Below, one piece after another: positions 1 through 13,600 of a DNA stretch of 64,000 nucleotides; positions within the stretch are counted from its first letter, which is position 1; the number at the start of each line of letters is the position of its first letter. The notes under the pieces are model-generated. The model saw nothing but the letters and a program-made list of their open reading frames with translations, did no database searches and was not told where the DNA came from. Origin of the DNA: Anoplopoma fimbria. Taxonomy: Eukaryota; Chordata; Actinopteri; Perciformes; Anoplopomatidae. The stretch covers positions 10,318,219-10,382,218 of the forward strand of contig NC_072472.1 in the NCBI RefSeq assembly GCF_027596085.1, given 5' to 3'. A program made the position numbers and the translations under genes.

Positions 1-1559
1 GTTTGAACCTCTCTCTCAAACACTTTGTTTAAATTCTTCACACAACCACTTCCGTCAGCGTTCATGTGTACAACCGACTGTGTCACCACGAAAGCCTTCG
101 AGGAAAGACGAATGCAATTCCCCATTTGTTTTTTCTTAAACTGACTTATTAACACGCTGCATAATAATAATAATATATTTGCAAACAGATGTGTATAAAA
201 AAAAAAGTTTTTGTTTCTGGCACGAAAGCAAGTAAGTAAATTATTTCTTAAATTTGTGTATTAATATTAGTCTAAAAACCTATAAATACATCAGCATGCT
301 AACCTGCATTAAACGCAGTCACATTACAGAGGCGGTTGTATTTTTGTCAAACTAGAAGCCACTGTCACTTTGACAAACAAAAGTTTGAAATGTTGTTCAA
401 ATTAAAGTTCGAATTTGTTCACTTGCTGTCTGAGAGTGATGTTAAGAACGTTGAAATATGGGTGTGGTATCAATGTTCCCATCGAACTCTCCGCCAACAA
501 GAATCGTGTTTAAAATACGCCTTTAACAAATTGGCCTGATGTTATGAGTGGACAAACTAAGACTTTCTTTTCTTCTGTCGTCTTTTTTGTTCTTTTCTAA
601 TGACGTTTTTTATGAGGTCTTTGATGAAATGCAGCTTTTCATGAGGTTTAAACTAACAAAGCATTATTCTTGTTCTTATTCTTACCCTCAATAAGCCTTG
701 AACCTCTCACACAGAAGAATGTTCCTCACTCCATGAAGGAGTATAAAAACATGTAGGCAATTGTATTAGAGAGCTGTGGGAAGACATTTTGAAAGCACAA
801 TGAAAAGAGGGGAAAGATCACAGCTCACTTTTGCCATCTTCATTAAAAAAATTAAATGAGGAGATTGTAAATGGATATGACTGTAACAAAACAGACAGCA
901 CTCCGGGCAGCAATCCAGTTGTCTAAAGACTAACCAGACGCACAGTATCAGGTTTTGTCAAAGGCCGCATTGTCTGAGTCAGAGCTGAGACACGGAATAA
1001 TAGCAGAGTGGAAAAACGTGAGTGGCCAAGATTTACTTGAAATTCAATCTCCAGCAATGTGATGACAGTCCTGCACTGGGCAGGCCCATAGGAACATGCT
1101 TAAGTAGAGGGTTATTTTCCATACTCTCTTTTTTCTGCCTCACTGTCTGAATGTAACTCCCGTAATTTCATCCGTTTTCTCCTTCCCAACCGTTCACACA
1201 CTCCCTACCCCACCTCACATTCAAACACATATTTTCTTTATAGAGGTATGAAGTGATTGTTTTAATCCAGGGCCATCATTTCATAAAATGGGAAGGATAA
1301 ATTGCAGGGAATGCTTGACATTTTTGGCTCAATAAACAATAATTTATCCCCTGGAACACACAAGATGTAGATTGAATAAAAATCTACAAAGATCTACTTA
1401 AGGAGAGAAAATTCACATCTGAATAACAAACTAGATTTAAAAGTAAACAACTACAGGATGGCATCTAGAAGGCTGGAAGAAGTGAATCAGAGCAGCTTGA
1501 AAATGAAGTAAGATGAGAATTCTAAGCAGAAGAGATATGTGAAGCACAGTGCAACTTAC
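1..1559. other. ltbp3 intron 4 (partial), no exon recognised
   Basis: AT-rich sequence downstream of ltbp3 exon 4. I looked on the minus strand for the next expected coding piece (rest of the TB domain and a calcium-binding EGF domain, DINEC type) and found none. The only open frames are short and resemble nothing known to me. Confidence 0.6.
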
Positions 1560-1665
1560 TGGGTAGTTTGGGGCACTGATAACACTTGTGTTGTCCCCAT
1601 GAATTCCCCACGCTGCCGCAGCAATCCTCCTGATTGGTCAGAACAGGAAGCGGGGTGCTGTTGCA
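1560..1665 (-). CDS. ltbp3: ltbp3 coding exon 4: core of the first 8-Cys/TB-type domain
   Basis: The acceptor CTTTAG precedes TGC at 1665 and the donor CCCA/GTAAGT follows 1560. The 106-bp exon reads [20 protein letters not shown], then [15 protein letters not shown]. That includes the QEDCCG motif and the W-G-x-x-K-C-x-x-C-P core of LTBP TB domains. An NST sequon is present. This is the last exon of the gene visible toward the left edge. Confidence 0.88.
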
Positions 1666-4600
1666 CTAAAGCAAGACGCGACAGAGAAATGTTATCAGTG
1701 CAAATGACGAAACAAAAGCTTTCAGGGTTGTCCCTCACCGCAGCATTGTTTCCAAACTCACAGCTTGTTTGGGTGTGGTCTCCTGGAAGCAGCGCCCCTT
1801 TGGTTTGTGTCTGGCGGGGACTGGTCGTGGCCCCATCTTGTGAGGAAGCTTGACATCTGATTGGTCGAGCGGTTGAATGACTACAGAGGTGTCTGGCGTG
1901 TGGTGAACGCGTACATTAAACTGTACTGAAAATAGAGACAGGGAAAACATCAGAGGAACAAAATCCATCACAAATGTTTATTTACTACATCAATCAAAAC
2001 CAACTGACAGATGCAAAAGTTGTGGCATTAACTATAGTGAATGATAGATACCTTCAGATGAGTGTGACATGGGTAGGGTGAGAACAGAGTGTGTTTGCGT
2101 GTACTGAGTTCGCGCTATGCTTAATTGCTCCACTAGTTTGTGGCCTTCTGGCTTCAAAGACATGGGGTAGACAGGCTGCTTGTTGCCTCGCGCTGCCTGA
2201 GCTTGCTGCATCTGGTGGAGTGGAAACTGGCATAGCCGACCGGTGAAGCCAGGCGGGCACAGGCAGTGCTTCCTCGTGCTGCATACTCCTCCATTCATAC
2301 ACGTCAGGGGACACACAACTGCAAAAGAGAGGGACAGGGGTAGAGTTGTCAATCGAGACGGGTTGAGGGTCAACAGTTTATAGGTATGAATCATATCGGA
2401 TGAGAGGTTGAGGAAAAGCTTACACACATGAGCAACATGAGCAAAGTTATACAACAAAAAGGAGTCTCATCCGACTGGAATTGTTCATTTTGGATCCATT
2501 CACCTCCGAGACTAACTCAGCCTGATGATTTAGTGTTGTATCACATAAATACGGCAGACAGACAGAAAAGTTTGTGGCCTGAGCAGGGCCACGTGAAATA
2601 TTCACTTTGAGCTGGACAACTGTAAAAGTCACATCAGCTTGAACTAACAGGTCCCTCCAGCCAGTCACCAGCAGCGTCTGAGCAGGAAAGCAGGTAAAGC
2701 CATTGATCTGCTCAACAGCTTTATTCTGACATATGGAAAAGATCTTGAAATCTATGGGAAAGCTTCTGGCTGGAGAGAGATTGATGGCGTATACAGTATT
2801 CACTGCGGTTTTATTAGGTCTCCCATTGTGTTTATGTTAAGTCCAGTTGTTTTCGAAATTCCCACGAAAGAACAATCTGAGGAAAGAGAGAAAGAGCAGG
2901 AATGTGGGGAAAACTGCAAGGAAATGATAAATCCAGGGAGAGATGAGAGAGATGCTACTAGTAGTACTACTATGACCACTAATGAAGTAATAGTAGTGAA
3001 AGGCTAGTCAGGAAGGCCACCTCATCTCAGAACTCATTACACATGCTCTGGCTGGTAACGACACCTCAGCCAATATCCCTGAGCTTTAGTATCACTACCA
3101 AAAATACCTCACTTTAAATGCATGTTAAGGTATGTTGAAGTATATTTTTCTACAAAAGAAATTTCTGTCCATTCAATCAAAGCAGCCAAAATTTCAATTT
3201 TAAAACAAACAGCCATATATCTCAGTAAATCAATAAATACCAGATTAAAGTTGAAACAATGATTCAATTAGTCGATCGATAGTAAATTAATCTACACCAA
3301 TTTAGATAAGTAAACAAGTAGTTGCCAGGCAACCTTTGGAGACGTTTGCCATAAAGAATATTAATAGAAATGAATATGTTAATTAGTGAGTTTTGGAGGT
3401 GCTGGTAGAGGAATTTTGTTACAATTTGACAGAACCAGGCTGTTTCCAGTCTTTTTATTATGCTGAAGATTAATATCTATGGATAAATATGAGACTGGTA
3501 TAAGTCATATAACTCTCCACCAGAAAAACAATAGGCGTATTTCACATTGACTGTATAAGATGGACATAGTGGTGGTGACGTTGCCGATTAGTTTGTGGAC
3601 TCCCTTTTTAAAGCCTCGAGTTAGGCATTTTGGCCGTCGCCATCTTGGCTTTTGGAATCCAGAAGTGACACAAGAGGGATGAGATGAGTACAACCCTACG
3701 CTGAAGAAGACACTTTTTAAGCAACCAAAGTTTTAACTAACTTTCACACAAGCCATTCTCCTTCTCACCGCATCTCAGCAAATAACACATCCAATTTATT
3801 TAAAACCTCCTTGTCAAATTCACACAGTGTACATGCTTAACATCATATTGTTGTCTTTCAGCGCACAGCAACATTCCTCTTCCTCCTCTCCAACACCTGG
3901 CTTAACACTGATGGTTACAGCCTTTCTTTAAACCCATCATCTCTCTCACATCAACTCATTATCATCCCTCATTTTACACAAAAGTAACACGTATAATAAA
4001 ATACAATTATCACATTTTTGATATTGGTTTCTATGCATTGAACAACCACTTCTTCTTCCATTGCTTATATTTGTCAATTTACCACTACACTTAGTATAAC
4101 TACAACAACTGCCATTGCTATTCTACTTTGACAAGTGTGAGGTATGTCTCGGTACATTTCAATTTAGCAACAAAAGACAAAAATATCTTCTTAACAGATG
4201 TAAAATTAGGAAAAGATGTTCTGTGCAGTTTTCTGACATGATTTGATGAAGATTGTTGACCTGAGGAGAGGAGACGAGACGAGAGGATACGACAGAAGAC
4301 GAGATGAGAGACGAGATGAGACGAGACGAGAGGAGAGGAGAGGAGAGGAGACGAGACGAGACGAGACGAGACGAGATGAGATGAGAGGAAAGGTGACGAG
4401 AGGAGACGAAAGAAGAGAGGAGATGTGGCGTAAGGAGAGGAGACGAGAGAAGACGAAATGAGACAAGATGAAATGAGACGAGACGAAATGAGACGAGACG
4501 AAATGAGACGAGACGAAATGAGACGAGACGAAATGAGACGAGAGGTGGTTGAAGGAGAGGACACAAGAGCAGAAGAGAGGAGACAAGGAGACGAGAGGAG

Positions 4601-7600
4601 AAAAAGAGGAGAGGTAACAAGAAGGGATGACAGGAGAGGCCTCTTTCGGCTGCCACGCCAAGTGTGCACACATGGAAGTAATTAGATGTGAACTGCCAGG
4701 GAGTCTGGGCTGTGGCGTAATTGGGGGACGAGATCACTTTAAACACAGCAGGGACATCCTCACATAGTGAAAGTCTGGCAGAAAAATTAAAGGACGTCAA
4801 TGAAACACCCAACTAGTGTGGTAACATTTTTAAAATGTTAAACCAAGATGGATACTTCAGAAGCAGCCTTCCACTACCTAACACCATGTGACAGTGGTCT
4901 GTAACAAATATGACTGAGAGCAGGCAGCAACATGCTGAATAGAGCTGGAAGGCTCATGCGTTGGCAGAAAAAAACAAGGTGAGCAGCACAGACTGTAGAA
5001 GACAGAAAACTCAACCTCAGAGCTCCAGTTTCCATGGCTCACATTTCTTCTCAGTTCTGGATTTAGAATGAGAGGAAACTGGGAGAGATGAGGGGGGTTG
5101 AAAATTAGGATAGCAGACACAGAAAGTCAGGAAAAGGAACTCTTTCCAAACGTGATTACACAATCTAAACCCACAGAGACCGGAGAGACGACGTATCGTT
5201 GGGAAAGTCTGGGCTGAGGCCCCCGTCTGGCTGGGAAGGTGTCTGAATGAGAAAGACTCTGATGTAGCAAAGTCAGGGTCAATGCTATGTTAATGACCAC
5301 CAAATAAATGAGTGGAATCTTATTCCACATATTGGCTAATATATCTTGGGTTGGGACAGGGGTGGAGACCATGAGAAGGAGATCTATTTGCGAAATGAAG
5401 CCAGTGTGATGACATGCAATAAGCAGTGCAAATACAATACACAGCTGCCACTGTCAGCACACGTTTCTCTACAACCCTGACAAATACTGATTCTGGTACC
5501 TCAAATCAAGATATGTTGATCTGATAACATTGCTCTCTTTTTTTCAAATGTAAAATCTGTACACCTTATGTGGAACTAACCTGAATCATCTTTATGCAAC
5601 GTGAGGCTCATAAAAAGAAAAGTATGCACCCCACTGCATACATAAATAACGTTATTTTTGTAGTCTTGATATGAAGGATAGTTCAGTTTTAGTGGTAGCT
5701 GATGTTGGGAGGACGTTTTTGTCTGAGTGTGCAATTTGTTTGCAACAGGGTAATATGTCTGAGATTATTATAGGGAAATAAACTACTGTAGCTGTGCAAA
5801 GTGAGATGGCAGCTCTAACTGAACTACACTTTGTAACATTATAAAGTATTTGCTTTCACTATAGACCCAGAACAGAATTATCAAATGTCAAATATTTCCT
5901 TAAAGTTCAGTTTAGCTGCTTAAGACATCCAGTAATTCAATAACCTAAGCTTGTTGTTTTTTCTTTTATTAACATGTTACTTATTGCTAACTAGCATGTT
6001 TTCAATCTACACAAACAACCATACGAGCAAAGAAAATAAAAAAAAAATGCCTAAAATCCCCTTAACTTTTTTCAATCATACCAAAGCTCGAAACTAGAGT
6101 AGGTATCACTACTTCCCTTCATGCCTGCATTAACCTGATAATTGGATTCTTTTCAAATGAGCTGTCTTGTGTTTGTTTGTCTTCAGCGCTCCAGGAGGAA
6201 TTAATCATTTGTATGTTATAATAACACACGGGGGCTGTTCTCCTTCACATCTGCCTCCTTCATTTAAACTCCAGCCATACTGGCGATGCATTGGCTAATG
6301 TTTTTTGCAGACCTTACATGTGAATGGGTGTGTTCCTCCGTGCGTGTGAGAGCTAATAAGTAGAGGGTGTACTGTCTCCTGGAGAGTCGCTGCGGTCTGA
6401 TGACTGCACCACATTACATACTGAAAAGAACCCAACGCTTTCAAGTTGAGATCATAATAAGGATTTTTACTTTCCAGCGGACTTTCCCTTTAAATCATCA
6501 CCTTGGAGTTCATTAGGAGGATTTATGATCCAAAATCTGCTCATTGACTCTCCGCGTCAGTTAGCTTAGCATCCCAGACGCAGCCGCCCTCTGTTTTGCG
6601 CCACGCCTTTGTCATTATGGATCTAACACATTCCTCAGACTGGAGGTGGTGTGTTATTAAAAATCAAACGCACATAAGAGTTATTTGTTCTGAATGATTG
6701 CGAGACATGAACAGTCTGAATGGTGGGGGGGTTCTGTTATCGTGAATCTTATTTTCCACACGTCAAAGTAAATGGAAGAAGTTAGGAACAACTCAGGATC
6801 CCATTTGAAGATGACTCATCTTGTATGGAATTTAGATCTGCACCATGTAGTGAATCAATAGCTGTAACTTAAGGGTTTGAATGAAGACACACGGTACAGG
6901 AATTAAATGTATTTTACCATATATGGATTCAGTCAGCTAAGAGAACATTCAAAGTGGACTTTATCCTTTATGGCTCTCTAAAAGCTAACATTGAAAGTCA
7001 GCTTGCAGGTACGTTCCAAGACAGCCAGGAAGCGTATCATTTTCCCATGCAGCACTCACTCCAAGTAGAAGAGAGAACTAAAGTGAAAAACGAGACAAAA
7101 AGAAAGGGGGGTGGTGGAAGTCTTTGTCTTCAGGCTCTTCTCGTTGGAGTGTTTCATGTGACATACGAGTGAGAGCTCTTCATAATGTCACGATTCACTC
7201 CGTGAGGAGAAATACAGATGACCTCACAGCATGACATCGCAGAGAGGAGATAGCTTTGTCATACACTGCATGTAAATTATTTGGGAATGTGAGGGAATAA
7301 AGCAAAAACAGGCAGAGATATAAAATTCAGAGAATGAAATGGGATATTTCTTATTCCCAGACACTTCTCTTTTCCTTTAAAGCAACACATACTGTGCATT
7401 CCTCAACTGCTAAGTAAGCAAGCCTAGTAGGCACCATGCATGTCCATAACAACATGATAAGACAGACTGGGAGACACATTTTTTCATATTTTTTACCAAA
7501 TTACGGGGTAATAACTGGTAGAGGGAGATTTATACTAGTCTGCACTGGCTTGTACTGTAGATGTGTGACTTGACAAGTAGTAAAGAAAGAAAGAGACAAA

Positions 7601-10600
7601 GAGAGGAAGGGTTGCCCTCGGAGTGCCCTGTGACCACCCACCCACTCACTCCTGTCTGTCTGGAGATGACGCATCTTCAGCCCCCTCCCTCCACGGCGTC
7701 CTTTCAGCCGCAGCCGCACCCTCCCAGCACAAAAACAACAAATTACAGCCCCACAAACCACAGCTCTAAAGCTCCCCAAGCTCACTGAAATGAAAGCTAC
7801 TGCAGACATCATCTCTCACAGATGTTACAAAGGCCTGATCTCTCCCTTTCTTTTTCGTATTCTGGTGGAATCAAAAATAGCAATTTACCCAGGCGGCGAG
7901 AATCAGACACCCAAAATCCATGATGATGCTCACTGAGTCACTTTCACCATGATTCAAACCAGTCTGAATCAACCCTCTGAGATTTGAATATGGATGCAAG
8001 CACTTTTTGGATCTTTTACGCATTTTCATCCTCACGTCAGCTGAAACCAATACCACAATGAGTCGTGTTTCCACTGGTGGAGTGTTCTTGCTGTTATAAT
8101 GTAACTCTGTGCATGATTCAGACTTCTTAAACACACTGCTTTATTACTAAGCACTTCACAGTACAACTCACGTTGTAAAAAAAAATGTCGAACATTGAAT
8201 GAAATGGAGAAAGAAATATAGTTTTATATGATACTTCCAAATCTACTTCTTTTAACATATTTTCTCTCTTGAAACTTTTTATTGTATCTGTCAGCAAATA
8301 AGTGGTCATCATCATCATCATATCACACATCTTGTCGTCAGCGCGAGTTTGCCAGGCAACGGGCTGAGACTCCAGGAAGTCACTACTCGTGGCCCAAGAT
8401 AAAGTGTGACAAATAATCCCCCTTAAAACGTCAACTCCATTTTTTGTACTAACAACAAAGATAACATGTTAATTTGTGAGCTTTAGGGTTGCTGGTTTGG
8501 TAGTTTCCCCATTGTTTCAGTCCTTATGCTATGCTAAGATAACCATCTTCGGATAAGAGAATACCAACAATCTTCTCATCTGTCTGTCGGCATGAAAGCA
8601 AACAAGCGTATTTTCAAAAATGTCAAATTATTCATTTTTTTAAGTTGTTTCAAGTAATCTATTTAACAACTAGGTTACACCAAGAAAGAAAAGTCCTGAT
8701 ATACTACCAGCTTGTCAAACTGTTATGGCTACATTATTGGAGAACACTTGCACATACACAACAGACTCAGTGTAAATGGGCCAATCATCACTGAGCTTCT
8801 GTTTGGTTTTCACCAACAATATCTGCATCTTAAGTTGGCTCGTTGCTCCACTGTTTTCAACATCCATTTTGGGGGTTCAGCCCTCTGCCTCTTTTTGCTG
8901 ACCATGTAACATAGACCCAACATTTCTGACTGTGTTTGCTTGAAATTGGCTACCTATGGTGTGATACTACGGGGTGTAAGAGCAGTGCGGCTGAACTACA
9001 TGAGAAAGAAAGAGCGGAGACAGGATGGAAATCAAGTTTTGGACCATTCTCGTTATACACATTTGATAAATATCGAATATCATTGGCAAAAGCTTAATTT
9101 AATCGAGATTTACAATGTATTTCAATGAGTATTCCTTGATATAGTTTATATTGCTATTATCCAACGCCATCTTTATTGACCTGAGAGAACTGTGACTAAA
9201 CAACATTGGATCCAATAAACAGTAAACACAGTTGCCACTGAACCCACTGTTTAAAAAGAGAATGGCTATCATGAAATGACGTGCTTCACTTTACCATCAG
9301 CTCCAAAGCAGGAAACCACATCCCCAAATACGCCTACCATTGACCAGCACTGCAAGACCACATACCACACTGAGTGCGAAAGAGCAACGCATGATGTGGG
9401 TCAGACTCCTGCAGCTGAGCCAGACGTCGGGAGTAAATGACATAATCACCGCCTTTTGAGACAAACACAAACCTGCGTAGGCATTCCTCCTCCCCCTGCA
9501 CAACTCTCTGCACTCCGACAACTCCCAGAATCTCTGAGCGGCCTCTTTCCAAACAATGGTGCCGCCCTTTGCCAGTGTCGGCCATTGTCAGCGAAGGTAT
9601 TCATTACCTCTCAGAGTACACCTTAAACTACAGTTTGTTGACCTTGACAGAAACAGGAGGATGAGCAGCCTCCTGAGTAACCGAAGCAGCCATCATCGGG
9701 AAGATCAGATCCGAGTAACGGAGGTCTGCAATTATCCAGATCTAAATCAAACTCTGATTTGCACAATGGGACTTTCAAAATGTCACACCAATGCGCGGCG
9801 TGGTTTCCATAGCTCGTGGGTGGGCACGAGTCCAGCGTTACCCTGTCACTCCCCTCTGGCAGAGATGTTTGTGGAAAGAGAGCGAAGAAAGTCAGACAGG
9901 ATTTTGGCACAGATAGGGATGATGTCATATAATGACTCTAAAAAGCCTCGACTATAGAGACCAGAGGGCGGGTAGGTAGAGCAGTGCTGACAGTGCTCTG
10001 CTGAGATTATGTCAGATACCTGCCCTGCGGGGATACTCAGCATTCAGCACTGGAGCGCGTGGCAGGTAACGACTGTAGGCTGCACAGTCTCAGGCCACGG
10101 CGGCAGGCAGCACTGGCAGAGGCCGTGTTATTCTGTTTACCCTGGGTAATCGTTCCAGCTAAAAGGTCCTGCACGATGTGGGTGCAGTCCCCAGCGTTCG
10201 CATTCCTCTGTGCGGCTTTAAATAACTGCTCCGTTTCTCCCCCTCGCTAAGCAAATGGGAGGAGAGTGTTAAAGATGGCAAAGAAGGCTGTTTGTTTGAG
10301 CTGGGTTTAGTACACTGCTCCTGAGCACCAAATACACTTAGGCACACACACACACACACAAGCAAATATACACACTGTTCCCTTGTGACGTTAGAAACAA
10401 CATCTAATTGCTGCTTTGTTTTCAGAACTTAATTTGCTGTGATTTTTTTTTTTGGCTATTTTTTTTCTACAGAAAGTGATGACATGGAGGAGTCTGATTT
10501 CACAGGAAACTCCTGGTCAGATCATGTGGATTTTCTCTCTGAGTTAGGATTGTGGTGAGACTGCAGATTTAACCCTTTTAACAACAACTTTTCATATATC

Positions 10601-13600
10601 ATGTTTTTTTAAGGTTGTTCTTGTAGACTCTCCTGTGAATAGTACCTGGATATTCTTATGAAAGGGCGTTCTTTTTGAAAATGACCAAAAAAAAAAAGAA
10701 TACAGTATATATTATATTTTCATATCCATGTAACCTTCATGGGACATACAATCTGTCCACACAGTGATAGTGTCCCGCTTGCGAAACAGTGGTAAAAGGT
10801 TAATGAGGCTGGAAGACCCCAAATAACCTCATGTGTTAATTCCCCAACAAGCATAAATAGACAGCGAGAGGTGACAGAATGTGTATCCATAAATATTTAA
10901 ACACACCCTTGAAGAGAGGTAATGATCATCTTACAAATGCACATGATCTATGCGATATCATCAAAGGGAAGAGGCGTTCATGTGTAACAGAGTCAATTTT
11001 GATTATCTTATAAATGTGCATGAGCCTCCCACACAAATATGTGTGTTTAAGAGGCGGTGAGCACAGGAGCCATGCCCAGCTTCACCTCTGATTTAAGTCC
11101 AACCTGTGGCAAAAATACGGAGTGCTGCAGGTTTTTGGTCGCCTGTGTTAGACCGCCTTCTCCAGAGTCTGGCACGAGAGAAAGGAAGTGTGTGTGTGAG
11201 GAAGAGCAGAGGGCTTTGAAAGGTAAAATAAACCCACCTCCTAAATAGAGAGAAAGCTGAACTGGCTGTGTCTATTGTATTTGTCTGACTTGTCATAATT
11301 TTCAGGCTCCCATGGACCTCTGACCCATGCCAAGAGAAAACCCAAACAAACCACAGGGCTACTACTGTCACTTTACTCTAAATTAAGAACCACATGGAAA
11401 ATCCTGAAATAGCCATATCCACTTCTCATTATGCCCTTTTTAGGGGAGAGAAGCCCAGACAGAGATATGATAAGACCACTTCCTGTGCAACATGAGGCGC
11501 TGAGCTTTTAGTTATTCCAGACAAATATGAGAATCTAGAGAAGCCTGGAAGTCTGGAGCCTTGTTAAAGGGGAGATGCTGCTGAGATGTAGGAGCGAGAG
11601 GAGGCTCAGAGGGCTGCTGTCAGTACGGCTGATAGATGGGATGCCTCTGTGCAAGCAACGTAAAGAAACATTTGGACTATAACACACAACCTAGGCATGT
11701 GGTCAAATACCGATTTTTTTTTTTGTGACCACTTTACTTTGAAAGGATATAAGTCTTCCTTTCACAAGAGAACACAGAAATGTGAGATAGATGCACATAC
11801 TTACGCAATAACACCTTGTCTCTAAGGAGAAGAAGAAAAGCACCATGTTACCTTCTCTTCTTCAGCCTATCCTGCAATTTATATGAAGCGTTCAAGTGCT
11901 GAGAATAAAAGAAGAAAAAAAAAGTTGGCCGATGGACATTTTGTCAGCCAAACACATGGAGATAATTATAAAGACATCTGCCCCGTAAATAGGTTCAGGT
12001 TCCATAGAGACATGAAAGAGGACATGCAATGGGATGAGCAAGCAAAGATTCATTTAAGGTGTTAACAATTTTGTGATTTTCAAATGGAAACTGCAACCAT
12101 TCTCACATGCCTTAAGATGTAATCATTCTTTATTACTGACATAAACAATAACGATGCCTGCCCGATGATGACTTCCATACAGTAGATACGATGTGGAATC
12201 CAAGAAAAAGTAATATCAGGCTGTAAACGCTAACTTCTCTCTGCTTGCCAACATGCCTGGGAGGCTTTCAAGTTTCCATGCTTTCATCAATTTTAGGAAG
12301 TGTACAGTGAAATATGGATCTATTAATGTGAATTCCCTGCAAACATGTGACCAGAGTATATCTGGTATATTTTATCTTCACTGCAGTGATGGTTTTTAGA
12401 TTAAACTAGTTGAGTAAGTGTTGACTCCTTAATGGGAAAGTACATTAAGTATACTTGTGTATACTAGAGATCAGAGAAACATGTATGAAGTAATGATTAC
12501 ATAGATGGTACACTAAGCTCAACACTGTATTAAATAGACCATTACTCAGTCTCACTGCTAATTACTTGACCGGAACAGAAATTCTATCATCTCTGACTGT
12601 CTGTGTGTGAGATCTCTCGCATAGAACATAAAGTGCCAAAGAGCTGCCTGTCGTTCAGGTGGTTTCTCCTTATGTGCTTCATGTTTTTTGGTCTTAAATG
12701 TACTGCTTTGTGTGCCTCTCACAGCTCTGAGGCAGCTGTTTTCAGCAGTAATGTACTACAATTCATCCTGAGGGGGACATGAGGGTCTATCGAATATGTT
12801 TCATGGCAATCAATCTTATTGCAAAGTGAATATTTTACTCAAAACTATAACTATCAACCTCACGGTGGAGCTAGATGACATTAAGATCTATCCTCTGGGT
12901 ACAATGAATGTCTGTTCCAAACATCAGGGGAATCCAACAGTTGCCGAGTCTTAGTTTGGATCAAAGTGGTGGACTGACCGACTGACCTACAGACAGACAT
13001 TTACAATCCTCAGAGATCCATGGCTAACATTATAAAACATTAAATCTGGGATGTGCTTGCTTTTGTAGGTTTCATATCAACGAAAATAGAACGCTTTGGG
13101 TTTTTAGGGCAGCTGATCAGAAAAAGTGAAAAATGTCAACAAGTTCTTGTCCAAGTCCTGTTTTACTCTGGGATAGCATTCATCCAACTTAAACTTAAGA
13201 TTTATTTTCTTTATCCTGTAAACACATATTTTTGGAGCAGATATATGCCATTCAACACAGATGTCCCCAGTTTCTTATCAGCGGGATTTCGGTCACTTTA
13301 TCAGGTCCTTTAATAAACTCTCTCTCTCCATTTCTTTCAAATGTGATGACCATAAAAACGTAAAATAAGTCATCTATTGGCAGAAATCCCAGACCACTGA
13401 AACTGAACCATTCCTTGGTCCACAGCCTGGCTATCCGCAAAGTTCCGGCCAAATTCAGACAATAACATTTCTGACTGTGAAAATCCTTGAACATACTGAA
13501 GCACATTCATTGAGTGTATTCCTGCACTTCCACACACTTACAGGAACTACATTTATTTTGAGGAAAGGTTTACTTAGATTGGGCCTCGCTGTGCTGACGT

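Noticed and set aside
2447..2803. A 118-codon minus-strand frame just upstream of ltbp3 exon 2
   Set aside because: It is intronic, has no recognisable domain, and its sequence does not fit the LTBP3 protein between exons 1 and 2, which join directly in phase.
4118..4812. Several long overlapping open frames (up to 217 codons) on both strands
   Set aside because: They are produced by the GAGAC-type repeat, which lacks stops. The translations are Ser/Leu/Val or Arg/Asp/Glu repeats.
9334..9585. An 83-codon minus-strand frame in ltbp3 intron 1
   Set aside because: No domain, no splice context and low-information composition. Overlapping open frames in other phases suggest chance.
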